From contig NZ_CALMZC010000020.1 of assembly GCF_937873765.1 (NCBI RefSeq), forward strand, positions 22,384-86,383: a stretch of 64,000 nucleotides of DNA, read 5' to 3'. The translations under genes were made by a program, and so were the position numbers. This stretch comes from an uncultured Thiothrix sp. Its GTDB lineage: Bacteria; Pseudomonadota; Gammaproteobacteria; Thiotrichales; Thiotrichaceae. The notes below the pieces were generated by a model that did no database searches, was not told the origin of the DNA, and saw nothing but the letters and a program-made list of their open reading frames with translations. This document shows, one piece after another, positions 50,111 through 58,003 of the stretch; positions within the stretch are counted from its first letter, which is position 1; each line of letters starts with the position of its first letter.

Positions 50111-50142
50111 AAAAAAGCGCTCCTACCAACGGTTAGGAGCGC
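50111..50142 (-). terminator. Terminator of DUF4360 gene 2
   Basis: GCGCTCCTA (50117-50125) pairs with TAGGAGCGC (50134-50142); read on the minus strand it is followed by six T residues. Strong intrinsic terminator. Nearly the same structure follows paralogue 3. Confidence 0.85.
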
Positions 50143-50194
50143 CAAGGATGGAACTATGTGAGCAATTCAGTTAGGTGCAGATTAGAGTAAGCGC

Positions 50195-50761
50195 TTAATT
50201 ACATTTTCTGTATTGCAGTTGGAAAATCATGCCATTGTTCAAGTCTAAAGAGTCAACACTGATAGAACTGCTATTGGTTTTAGTACGAATCCGGCTATTG
50301 ATACGTAAGTTTACATCTTGACCACATTTAGCAAAGGATTCGCTCATAGTTACTAAATTGTCACGTTGAGTATACTCTTTACCACCAGAGGAGCTAAGTG
50401 GGGTTACCAAAGAGGGGCCAGTAGCACCAGCAAAGAAGTAAGAGCGGCGTAATTCAGCACTACCTTCAACAAAACCACGATAGTCAGCAGTCATCAAGGA
50501 TACTTGGAAGCCATTGGGGACATGCACTGGCACAGCGATATTACAGGTCACATTGCCTGGATCAGCACTAAAGGCGTCAAATAGGATAGTTAAGGTTTGT
50601 CCGTCAGGAGTAATCGCGAAATCAGTAGTACCTGCAGGGCAACCAGAACCTGCAATCGCAGGAGCTTGGAAGTAAACAGAATTATTGCTGGGTGCTGCTG
50701 AAACAGATTGGCTTAAAGCAGCAGTCACTAATGCAGAGGCTAATACGGTTAAAGTTTTCAT
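50195..50761 (-). CDS. Secreted DUF4360-family protein, paralogue 2
   Basis: A 188-residue secreted protein with signal (VLASALVTAALSQSVSAA) and the same four Cys and core motifs as paralogue 1. It is closest to paralogue 3 at 57119 (near-identical over DVNLRINSRIRTKTNSSS), although that gene is 6.4 kb away, on the other side of the hydrogenase cluster. Its 3' terminator and its promoter palindrome are also shared with paralogue 3. Role unknown; strong conservation of several copies suggests a useful extracellular or periplasmic function. Confidence 0.85.
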   Translation of the reverse strand: MKTLTVLASALVTAALSQSVSAAPSNNSVYFQAPAIAGSGCPAGTTDFAITPDGQTLTILFDAFSADPGNVTCNIAVPVHVPNGFQVSLMTADYRGFVEGSAELRRSYFFAGATGPSLVTPLSSSGGKEYTQRDNLVTMSESFAKCGQDVNLRINSRIRTKTNSSSISVDSLDLNNGMIFQLQYRKCN

Positions 50762-50889
50762 TGCAAAACCCTCTTATCAAATATCAAAACTGATTAACTT
50801 AAATTTTTTTGGTCTGCAGTATCTGGCTGGTTTCGCCTGCTGTTCTGCATCACCATGAAAGTTATTCTGCCGATTTCAACTGAGGTTGT

Positions 50890-50940
50890 GCATCCCTTAG
50901 ATAAGTATCGGTCTAGTTGGTAGCATCCCCTAAATAGGGG
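50890..50940 (-). promoter_or_regulatory. Promoter region of DUF4360 gene 2 with palindromic operator
   Basis: CCCCTAAATAGGGG (50927-50940) lies 37 bp upstream of GCATCCCTTAGATAAGTAT (50890-50908), the same pair as before paralogues 1 and 3. The latter begins 129 bp before the start codon, implying a ~120-nt leader. Confidence 0.65.
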
Positions 50941-51002
50941 GCATGAGCGCTATCGCTTTGGCTAGCTTGCTCAAAAAGTTTTGCCTTTCTGTTGATGAAG
51001 GA

Positions 51003-51236
51003 CTAGTTTTTGTTGAGCTGGAGTATTTCCTCATAGTAACTCCAAGTTAATTGTGCATCTTCCTCCGTCATTTTTTGTAAGGCTTGACCTAGGCTGACCA
51101 TCACATAATCACCGACTTGCACTGGCTCAGCTAACATGACTAAACCTACTGTTCGTTCTTCTGCTTGAGCTACACAACGTGCGCTTAAGCCATGCACATC
51201 GATAGTAATAATTTGCATCGGAATCGCTAAACACAT
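51003..51236 (-). CDS. hypC: [NiFe] hydrogenase maturation chaperone HypC
   Basis: A 77-residue HypC/HupF family protein beginning MCLAIPMQI, with the essential Cys2 that binds the Fe(CN)2CO unit with HypD and then the large subunit precursor. The remainder (VMLAEPVQVGDYVMVSLGQALQKMTEEDA) is the OB-like core. It is divergent from the hydrogenase operon over 131 bp. No hypA, B, D, E or F is in the window, so these must be elsewhere. Confidence 0.93.
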   Translation of the reverse strand: MCLAIPMQIITIDVHGLSARCVAQAEERTVGLVMLAEPVQVGDYVMVSLGQALQKMTEEDAQLTWSYYEEILQLNKN

Positions 51237-51367
51237 ACCTAAAGACCCTGTTCTTGTATCTATTTATGAATATTAGAATTTAGTAATTTTCTTTTATTGA
51301 TTTAGGGCAACTACCTCTTAAAAACTCAAGCGTATGATGAAGTTAACAGAATAAATGAGGGAGCTTT

Positions 51368-51856
51368 ATGTTAGTGCTCGGTATTGGCAATAACTTACTG
51401 CAAGATGAAGGTATTGGTATTCATCTCCTTCAGTATTTGGAAGCACAGTATCCAAATCTGCCAAATGTTAGCTATCTGGACGGTGGCACGCTCAGTTTTA
51501 CCCTAGCGAGCGAAATCGAATCTCACACGCATTTGCTGGTATTGGATGCTGTGGAATTAAATGCACCGCCCGGTACAGTGTGCTGTTTCCGCAATCAGGC
51601 AATGGATGAGTTCTTAGGCACAGCTAAACGCAGTGCGCATGAAGTCGGTTTATTAGACCTATTATCAATCGCTCGCCTTGCGGATGCCTTACCGCGTGAA
51701 CGCGCTTTAATTGGCATTCAATACGCCACCTTTGCTTGGGGTTTAGAACTCACGCCTACTGTAGCTGCCAGTATTCCCCGTGCTGCCGAACAAGCTGTGC
51801 AATTGTTACAAGAATGGCAAACAGAGATGCAGTTCGCGCCTGCATCATTTTCTTAG
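51368..51856 (+). CDS. hynD: Hydrogenase maturation endopeptidase (HyaD/HybD family)
   Basis: A 162-residue nickel-dependent protease that removes the C-terminal extension of the hydrogenase large subunit after metal insertion. Metal-binding residues fit GIGNNLLQDEGIGIHLL (Glu near residue 16), LLVLDAVELNAPPGTVC (Asp), and SAHEVGLLDLL (His). First gene of the operon; its target, HynL, is encoded last and ends with a cleavable tail. GAGGGAG lies before ATG 51368. Confidence 0.92.
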   Translation: MLVLGIGNNLLQDEGIGIHLLQYLEAQYPNLPNVSYLDGGTLSFTLASEIESHTHLLVLDAVELNAPPGTVCCFRNQAMDEFLGTAKRSAHEVGLLDLLSIARLADALPRERALIGIQYATFAWGLELTPTVAASIPRAAEQAVQLLQEWQTEMQFAPASFS

Positions 51857-51868
51857 GGAGGATTTTTT

Positions 51869-52258
51869 ATGGTCGTGACTGGCAATCTCAAACCTGTTTT
51901 ACACGAAATTCGTCACGCCTTGCAAACTTTAATTGAACAAGGTCAACCCACAATGCTGGATTTAAATGGCATTCCCTTTAGCCCTAGCGAATTAGCAGAA
52001 CTCGAAACGTTTTTAGGGCAAGGAGAAATTGCGCTTGAACTGGATGTTTTGGGAAAAACGCGTATTCAAGAGTGCAGTTACGCGGGGGTCTGGCGCATTC
52101 AGCATTTCAATGAACAAGATAAGCGCATCGGTTACTTTATTGAAGTGGATCACGTTCCGGAAATCTTACGCTCGCAATCTGACGATATGCGGGAAGGGTT
52201 AAAAACCCTGTCGGGCATTTTGGCAATGGAAACTGAGGTGACAGATGACTCAATTTAA
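51869..52258 (+). CDS. HupH-like hydrogenase expression/assembly protein
   Basis: A 129-residue protein matching the C-terminal HupH/HyaF domain: LNGIPFSPSELAELETFLGQGEIALELDVLGKTRIQECSYAGVWRIQHFNEQDKRIGYFIEVDHVPEIL. Thought to help small-subunit or iron-sulfur assembly. It is shorter than full HupH, having only the C-terminal domain. Ends 14 bp inside the hynS gene, giving tight coupling. Confidence 0.85.
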   Translation: MVVTGNLKPVLHEIRHALQTLIEQGQPTMLDLNGIPFSPSELAELETFLGQGEIALELDVLGKTRIQECSYAGVWRIQHFNEQDKRIGYFIEVDHVPEILRSQSDDMREGLKTLSGILAMETEVTDDSI

Positions 52259-53345
52259 TATGCCCACAGTGGGCGAACAGTTACGCGAAAATGGCATTTC
52301 ACGCCGCGCTTTTCTAAAGTTTTGTGGCTTATTAGCTTCCAGTATGGCTTTAGCGCCCAGTATGATTCCGAAATTAGCGGAAGCACTGGAGAAAGCCACC
52401 CGTCCTTCGGTGATTTGGCTGTCATTTCAGGAATGTACGGGTTGTGCAGAATCCATTACACGGGCGCATAGCCCCAGTTTAGAAGGCTTAATTTTTGATA
52501 CGATTTCCTTAGATTATCAACACACTTTACAAGCCGCAGCGGGGGAGGCTGCTGAGCAAGCGCGTGATGAAGCGATGCAAGCCAATTATGGTAAGTATGT
52601 GCTGATTGTGGATGGCTCGATTCCCCTTGGCAATGCAGGCTATTCGACCATTGCAGGTGTGAGCAATCTGGATATGCTGAAACAGGTTGCGAAAGGCGCG
52701 GCAGCCATTATTGCCTTAGGAACCTGTGCGGCGTATGGCGGTTTACCACAAGCGAATCCTAATCCGACAGGGGCAGTAGCGGTTGCCGATATTATTAAAG
52801 ATAAGCCAATTATTAATGTGCCGGGTTGCCCGCCGATTCCGGTGGTGATTACCGGTGTGATTGCCCATTTCTTAGCGTTTGGCTTGCCCGCCTTAGATCA
52901 TTTAGGTCGCCCTAAAGCCTTTTATGGGCAAAATATTCACGACCGTTGTTATCGCCGTCCGTTTTATGAGCGTGGTTTATTCGCCGAAACCTTTGATGAT
53001 GAAGGTGCAAAACAAGGCTGGTGTTTATATAAGTTAGGTTGTAAAGGCCCGATTACCTATAACGCCTGTGCCACGACCAAGTGGAATGATGGCACGAGCT
53101 TTCCGATTGAATCTGGGCATGGTTGCATTGGTTGTTCTGAACCGGGCTTTTGGGATTTTGGCGGCTTATATAACCCTGTGTCTTTACCCAGCAGTTTATC
53201 CAGTCAGCACGTAGTGTTTGCCACGGGTATTGGTGTCGCAGCGGGTGTGGCGATTGCTGCTTTAAATAAACAAGCCAAGCAACAAGCTAAACAAACGCGT
53301 GAACCCGTGAATGTGGATCAGTTAAATCGGGAGGTGCAGCTATGA
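52245..53345 (+). CDS. hynS: [NiFe] hydrogenase small subunit (Isp type)
   Basis: A 366-residue Fe-S subunit with twin-arginine signal ISRRAFLKFCGLLASS, exported with the large subunit by Tat. Cysteine ligands for the proximal, medial and distal clusters appear in LSFQECTGCAESITRAHSP, ALGTCAAYGGLPQANPNP, NVPGCPPIP, HDRCYRRPFYERG, CLYKLGCKGPITYNAC and GCIGCSEPGFWDFG. A C-terminal hydrophobic helix (VVFATGIGVAAGVAIAAL) anchors it to the membrane. With isp1-isp2 downstream it is the Thiocapsa HynSL-type (group 1e) enzyme that links H2 with membrane carriers. Confidence 0.95.
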   Translation: MTQFNMPTVGEQLRENGISRRAFLKFCGLLASSMALAPSMIPKLAEALEKATRPSVIWLSFQECTGCAESITRAHSPSLEGLIFDTISLDYQHTLQAAAGEAAEQARDEAMQANYGKYVLIVDGSIPLGNAGYSTIAGVSNLDMLKQVAKGAAAIIALGTCAAYGGLPQANPNPTGAVAVADIIKDKPIINVPGCPPIPVVITGVIAHFLAFGLPALDHLGRPKAFYGQNIHDRCYRRPFYERGLFAETFDDEGAKQGWCLYKLGCKGPITYNACATTKWNDGTSFPIESGHGCIGCSEPGFWDFGGLYNPVSLPSSLSSQHVVFATGIGVAAGVAIAALNKQAKQQAKQTREPVNVDQLNREVQL

Positions 53346-54001
53346 GTGATGTGCTGTTTTTACAGTGGGTCAAAGGCCCGTTGTTTAGTATTGCGGTCAT
53401 GATTTTCGTGATAGGCGTAGTGCTGCGCTTGGCCGAAATTCTGTCATTGGGTCGGGCGAAAAATTTAGCTGTCCCGAAAGGCAATCCCAGCCTAGGCGGT
53501 TGGCGGGAAATTGGGCGGCGCTTTAAAGTTGATCAAGGGACATTCCAACAAAATAAGATTACCGTCATCGCGGGTTATGTGTTTCATGTGGGCTTGTTTA
53601 TCGTCATGTTTTTACTCGCCGCGCATATTGCCTTAATCAAACATAGTTTAGGGGTTAGTTGGCCGAATTTGCCCACGCCAGTAGTCGATATGGCAGCGGT
53701 GTTAAGTATGCTGGCATTGGTAGTATTGCTGATTGATCGCTTATCGCAGCCAGTTAAACGCTTTTTGTCACGGCGCAATGATTACCTCGTATGGGTAGCC
53801 ACGTTCTTGCCCTTACTTACCGGTTATATGACCTATCACCATTTATGGTTATCGCCGCAATGGTTATTGGGTTTGCATATTTTGAGTGTCGAAGCCTTAT
53901 TAGTGCTGTTTCCGTTTAGCAAATTAATGCATACCTTTACACTGTTTTTATCCCGTTGGTATAACGGCGCATCAATGGGTTTACGTGGAGTAAAATCATG
54001 A
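53342..54001 (+). CDS. isp1: Isp1, b-type cytochrome membrane subunit of the hydrogenase
   Basis: A 219-residue membrane protein with about five hydrophobic helices resembling NarI/DsrM/HdrE: FSIAVMIFVIGVVLRLAEIL, VIAGYVFHVGLFIVMFLLAAHIALI with paired histidines, and LGLHILSVEALLVLFPFSKLMHTF. It binds heme b and exchanges electrons with quinone. Overlaps hynS and isp2 by 4 bp each. Name follows the Thiocapsa hynS-isp1-isp2-hynL operon. Confidence 0.9.
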   Translation: MSDVLFLQWVKGPLFSIAVMIFVIGVVLRLAEILSLGRAKNLAVPKGNPSLGGWREIGRRFKVDQGTFQQNKITVIAGYVFHVGLFIVMFLLAAHIALIKHSLGVSWPNLPTPVVDMAAVLSMLALVVLLIDRLSQPVKRFLSRRNDYLVWVATFLPLLTGYMTYHHLWLSPQWLLGLHILSVEALLVLFPFSKLMHTFTLFLSRWYNGASMGLRGVKS

Positions 54002-55290
54002 GCGAATTAAGTTTAGAACGGGGTATTAATACCCTGAAAGCGCAGATTGACGCACCGATAGCCAGCTTCTTTAGCTCCTGTGTATCCTGCGGTATGTGTG
54101 CCAGCGCTTGCTCGTTTTATACCGAAAACCCCGAACCGCGTTACACACCGATTTATAAACTCGAACCCATGCGTCGTGTGTGGGAGCAAAACTTTACCCT
54201 GTTAGGCAAGCTTAAAGTGAAATTAGGCATTGCTAAACCCGTCACCGATGAGATGCTCAGCCAGTGGCAAGAGCTGGTTTATAACACCTGTTCATTATGT
54301 GGGCGCTGTTCTTTGATTTGTCCCGTCGGTAATGACATTACCTATATGATTCGTAAATTACGCGAGGGCATGGTGGCGTCAGGGCATGTACCCGAAGGCT
54401 TGGTGGGCGCATCCACCCGTGCGGTGAAAATCGGTAGTCCAATGGGGATTAAACTGCCTGCCTTACAAGCACAAGTTAAACACATTGAGAAAGCCACAAA
54501 CATGCAAGTGCCCTTTGACCTAGAAGGCGCGGAATACTTGCTGATGCTGTCTTCAATGGAAATCATGAATTACCCTGAATATTTAGAAGCAGTGGGCAAG
54601 ATTCTAACCAATGCGGGTAAAACGTGGACGCTAAGTTCCGAGTGTTTTGAAGCCACTAATTCGGGTATTCAAATCGGCTCGAGTGATATTGCCAAAGAAT
54701 TGGTGAGTCGCGTGGTGAATGCTGCTGAGAAGCTCAAAGTCAAAACCGTGATTAGCCCCGAATGCGGGCATGCGTATACCGCTTTACGCTGGGAAGGCCC
54801 GAATCTAATCGGTCGCCCGTATAGCTTTGCGGCTAAGCATATTGTGGAAGTGTTAGACGAATTACGCGAACAAGGCTTATTACCTACCGAAGGCATGGAA
54901 GATGCCAAACTTACCTTCCACGATCCTTGCCAATTAGTCCGGCGCGGCGGTGTGGTACAGCAACCGCGTAATCTCTTAAAACTGGTGGCTAGCAATTTTG
55001 TGGAAATGACCGATCATGGCACTTTGAACTGGTGTTGCGGAGCGGGCGGTGGCGTATCCGCCAATGAAGACGCAAACGAAGTCAAAATGAAAGCTTTCCA
55101 ACGCAAGAAAAAGCAATTAGATGAATTAAAGGTGGATACTTTAGTGACAGCCTGTGCCAATTGCCGCATTCAATTGGAAGAAGGCTTGGAAGAAAACCAA
55201 ATGGATTTACCCGTGGTGGGTTTAACCGAATTAATTGCCGAACATTTGGTGGAGCGTAATACAATCAATGAGGAGAGCCGCCATGACTGA
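53998..55290 (+). CDS. isp2: Isp2, HdrD/DsrK-like iron-sulfur subunit of the hydrogenase
   Basis: A 430-residue cytoplasm-facing Fe-S protein. Two 4Fe-4S binding motifs lie at the N-terminus: SCVSCGMCASACSFY and NTCSLCGRCSLICPVGND. The C-terminal part has CCG domains (SPECGHAYTALRW, NWCCGAGGGVSAN, TACANCRIQLEEG) as in heterodisulfide reductase D, where they form a non-cubane cluster or a disulfide site. It may pass electrons from H2 to a cytoplasmic thiol/disulfide acceptor, or to Isp1. Overlaps hynL by 8 bp. Confidence 0.92.
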   Translation: MSELSLERGINTLKAQIDAPIASFFSSCVSCGMCASACSFYTENPEPRYTPIYKLEPMRRVWEQNFTLLGKLKVKLGIAKPVTDEMLSQWQELVYNTCSLCGRCSLICPVGNDITYMIRKLREGMVASGHVPEGLVGASTRAVKIGSPMGIKLPALQAQVKHIEKATNMQVPFDLEGAEYLLMLSSMEIMNYPEYLEAVGKILTNAGKTWTLSSECFEATNSGIQIGSSDIAKELVSRVVNAAEKLKVKTVISPECGHAYTALRWEGPNLIGRPYSFAAKHIVEVLDELREQGLLPTEGMEDAKLTFHDPCQLVRRGGVVQQPRNLLKLVASNFVEMTDHGTLNWCCGAGGGVSANEDANEVKMKAFQRKKKQLDELKVDTLVTACANCRIQLEEGLEENQMDLPVVGLTELIAEHLVERNTINEESRHD

Positions 55291-57004
55291 ACGTGTTGTT
55301 GTTGACCCTATCACGCGCATTGAAGGCCACTTGCGGATTGAAGCGCAAATGAATGGCTCGACCATTGAGCAAGCTTATTCAGCGGGCACGATGGTGCGTG
55401 GTATTGAGATTATTCTGCGCGGACGCGATCCACGGGATGCTTGGGCGTATGCTCAGCGGATTTGTGGCGTTTGTACCTTGGTACACGGGATGGCGTCGAT
55501 TCGCTCGGTGGAGGACGCGCTAAAATATAGCATTCCGCATAATGCCCAATTAATTCGCAACCTCATGATTGCTGCGCAATATGTGCACGATCATGTTATG
55601 CACTTTTACCATTTACACGCTTTGGATTGGGTGGATGTCGTCTCTGCTTTAAAAGCAGACCCGAAAGCTACCTCGGAATTGGCGCAAACCGTATCACCGC
55701 ATTGGCCAAATGCCAGTACGGGCTATTTTGCCGACCAACAAGCCAAGCTGAAAAAGTTTGTGGATGCGGGGCAATTGGGCATTTTTGCCAAAGCGTATTG
55801 GGGGCATCCAGCGTATAAACTGCCACCCGAAGCCAATCTCATGGCAGTTTCGCATTATTTGGAAGCGCTGCAATGGCAACGCGATGTGGTAAAACTGCAT
55901 ACGATTTTTGGGGGCAAAAACCCGCATCCAAACTTTGTAGTGGGGGGCGTACCGTGCGCGATTGATCTGAATTCCGATTCGGCGATTAATGCCAAACGCT
56001 TGGCACAAGTGCAAGATATTATTCAGAAAATGCGTACCTTTGTCGATCAAGTGTATGTGCCAGATACGCTCGCCATTGCGGGTTTTTATAAAGATTGGTT
56101 TAAGCAAGGTGAAGGCTTAGGCAACTTTATGACTTATGGCGATTTTCCTGAAAAATCGCTTTACGAACCAGAAAGCTGTTTAATTCCACGCGGCGTCATT
56201 CTAAATCGGGATTTATCGCGCATTTATCCGGTGGATTTAAATGCCGATGACCAGATTCAAGAATTCGTAGCGCATTCTTGGTATAGCTATAGTGGTGGGC
56301 AAACACAAGGCTTGCATCCGTATCAAGGCGAAACCGAATTGAATTACACGGGTCCGCAACCGCCTTATACACAATTGGAAGTCGATAAAGCTTATTCATG
56401 GCTAAAATCACCGCGTTGGCAAGGCAAAGCGGTTGAGGTTGGCCCTTTAGCGCGCATGTTAATGTTGTACGCAGGTAATTATCCGCAAGCTAAAGAATTG
56501 GTGGATAGCAGCCTGAAAACCTTAGACTTACCCATTGATGCGTTATATTCCACGATGGGACGCACGGCCGCCCGCACCTTAGAAACTAAAATTATTGCGG
56601 ATAAAATGCAAGGTTGGTTTGATAGCCTGATTGCCAATATCAAAGCGGGCGATACCAAAACTTTTAACGAAACCTTGTGGGAACCTGCTTCATGGCCAAG
56701 TCAGGCGCAAGGTGTGGGTTTTATGGAAGCCCCACGCGGTGCATTAGCGCATTGGATTGTGATTGAACACGGTAAAATTGCTAACTATCAAGCAGTAGTA
56801 CCCAGTACGTGGAATGCAGGCCCGCGGGATGTCAATAATCAAGCAGGTGCGTATGAAGCCTCATTGCAAGGGCATGTGTTACACGACCCTAAACAGCCGG
56901 TTGAAATCTTACGTACCATTCACAGCTTTGACCCTTGTATTGCCTGTGCTGTGCATGTGACCGATCCCGAAGGTGAAGAATTGGTGAAAGTACAGGTAAG
57001 GTAG
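55283..57004 (+). CDS. hynL: [NiFe] hydrogenase large (catalytic) subunit
   Basis: A 573-residue large subunit. N-terminal nickel ligands in RICGVCTLVHGMAS (L1 motif) and C-terminal pair in FDPCIACAVH (L2), followed by a 15-residue tail that the protease cleaves after His. The start ATG 55283 follows AGGAGAG; an upstream TTG would overlap isp2 more and lacks a site. Other family marks: PITRIEGHLRIEAQ and GAPRGALAHW-type loop (MEAPRGALAHWI). Expected to be periplasmic after co-export with HynS. Unusually, the catalytic pair is separated by isp1-isp2, as in Thiocapsa. Confidence 0.96.
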   Translation: MTERVVVDPITRIEGHLRIEAQMNGSTIEQAYSAGTMVRGIEIILRGRDPRDAWAYAQRICGVCTLVHGMASIRSVEDALKYSIPHNAQLIRNLMIAAQYVHDHVMHFYHLHALDWVDVVSALKADPKATSELAQTVSPHWPNASTGYFADQQAKLKKFVDAGQLGIFAKAYWGHPAYKLPPEANLMAVSHYLEALQWQRDVVKLHTIFGGKNPHPNFVVGGVPCAIDLNSDSAINAKRLAQVQDIIQKMRTFVDQVYVPDTLAIAGFYKDWFKQGEGLGNFMTYGDFPEKSLYEPESCLIPRGVILNRDLSRIYPVDLNADDQIQEFVAHSWYSYSGGQTQGLHPYQGETELNYTGPQPPYTQLEVDKAYSWLKSPRWQGKAVEVGPLARMLMLYAGNYPQAKELVDSSLKTLDLPIDALYSTMGRTAARTLETKIIADKMQGWFDSLIANIKAGDTKTFNETLWEPASWPSQAQGVGFMEAPRGALAHWIVIEHGKIANYQAVVPSTWNAGPRDVNNQAGAYEASLQGHVLHDPKQPVEILRTIHSFDPCIACAVHVTDPEGEELVKVQVR

Positions 57005-57036
57005 ATTTTAACTATTCCAAGAATGCTTGCTGCATT

Positions 57037-57069
57037 AAAAAAAGCGCTCTTAACGTTAAGTAAGAGCGC
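57037..57069 (-). terminator. Terminator of DUF4360 gene 3
   Basis: GCGCTCTTA (57044-57052) pairs with TAAGAGCGC (57061-57069), followed on the minus strand by seven T residues. It resembles the terminator of paralogue 2 and may also end the hydrogenase operon (stop at 57004), although on the plus strand the T-run is lacking. Confidence 0.8.
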
Positions 57070-57118
57070 CAAAGATGGAGATGCGCGAAAAATCAATCAG
57101 GAGTGTCTAGAGTAAAAC

Positions 57119-57688
57119 CTATGAATTACATTTTTTGTATTTCAGATGGAAAATCATGCCGTTATTGAGATCTAAAGAGTCAACGCTAATCGAGCTGCTA
57201 TTAGTGCGAGTACGAATCCGGCTGTTAATCCGCAGGTTTACATCTTGACCGCAGCGGGCAAAGGATTCACTCATAGTTAGCAAGTTGTCACGTTGCAAGT
57301 ATTCCTTACCGCCAGGGGAGGTCAATGGAGTCACTAAAGAAGGTCCAGTGGAGCCAGCGAAGAAATAAGAGCGGCGTAATTCAGCTTTACCTTGTACGAA
57401 GCCGCGATAGTCAGCGGTCATCAGTGAAACTTGGAAGCCATTCGGAACATGCACTGGGATAGCCAGATTGCAAGTTACATTGCCTGGATCAGCACTAAAA
57501 GAATCAAACAATACGGTTAAAGTTTGTCCATCTGGCGTGATCGCAAAATCGGTAGTGCCTGCAGGACAACCAGAGCCTGCGATAGCAGGAGCTTGAAAGT
57601 AAACAGAGTTATTGCTAGGCGCTGCCGAAGTAGTGCCCGCTGCTAAAGCTAAAGTAGCCGCTGCTATTAGGGTACTTAAAGTTTTCAT
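57119..57688 (-). CDS. Secreted DUF4360-family protein, paralogue 3
   Basis: A 189-residue secreted protein, signal LSTLIAAATLALAAGTTSA, four conserved Cys (GSGCPA, NVTCNL, ARCGQD, YKKCN). It is most similar to paralogue 2 beyond the hydrogenase cluster. It is divergent from the two-component system genes; the 315-bp gap between them holds two CCCCT...AGGGG palindromes. Whether DUF4360 proteins are surface, matrix or periplasmic proteins is unknown. Confidence 0.85.
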   Translation of the reverse strand: MKTLSTLIAAATLALAAGTTSAAPSNNSVYFQAPAIAGSGCPAGTTDFAITPDGQTLTVLFDSFSADPGNVTCNLAIPVHVPNGFQVSLMTADYRGFVQGKAELRRSYFFAGSTGPSLVTPLTSPGGKEYLQRDNLLTMSESFARCGQDVNLRINSRIRTRTNSSSISVDSLDLNNGMIFHLKYKKCNS

Positions 57689-57806
57689 GATTTTGTCCTC
57701 ACTACATATCGAAGAATTCGGGATATTTACTGGTGTGTTTTGGGTGGCGTCTGCTTCTATTTGCTTGCCATCTGTTAGCCATAATGCGCTTCACCGAAAA
57801 CTTTGT

Positions 57807-57858
57807 GCATCCCCTAGATAAGTATTGAGCTTCTACCTTTTATCCCTTAAACGAGGGA
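57807..57858 (-). promoter_or_regulatory. Promoter region of DUF4360 gene 3 with palindromic operator
   Basis: TCCCTTAAACGAGGGA (57843-57858) lies 36 bp upstream of GCATCCCCTAGATAAGTATT (57807-57826). Order and spacing match paralogues 1 and 2. The -10-like element is read on the minus strand. Confidence 0.65.
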
Positions 57859-57902
57859 GCTTATTGATGTCAACTTTTTCCGCTGAGATTGAAAGGACTA
57901 AT

Positions 57903-57946
57903 CCCCTATTTGAGGGGTACGCAAAGAATGAGTGATCACGTATAAA
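57903..57946 (+). promoter_or_regulatory. Promoter of the two-component operon with palindromic operator
   Basis: CCCCTATTTGAGGGG (57903-57917) is centred about 43 bp before a likely start site given by TATAAA (57941-57946). The response regulator may activate its own operon from here. The rest of the gap shows no other feature. Confidence 0.6.
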
Positions 57947-58003
57947 ACATGCTAAATAGAGTTTAAAGACAAGTAATTAGTAAACGATTTGAGGACACAC
58001 CTT

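Noticed and set aside
57041..57069. Intrinsic terminator for the hydrogenase operon on the plus strand
   Set aside because: The T-run is only on the minus strand, so it is assigned to DUF4360 gene 3; a plus-strand effect is uncertain.
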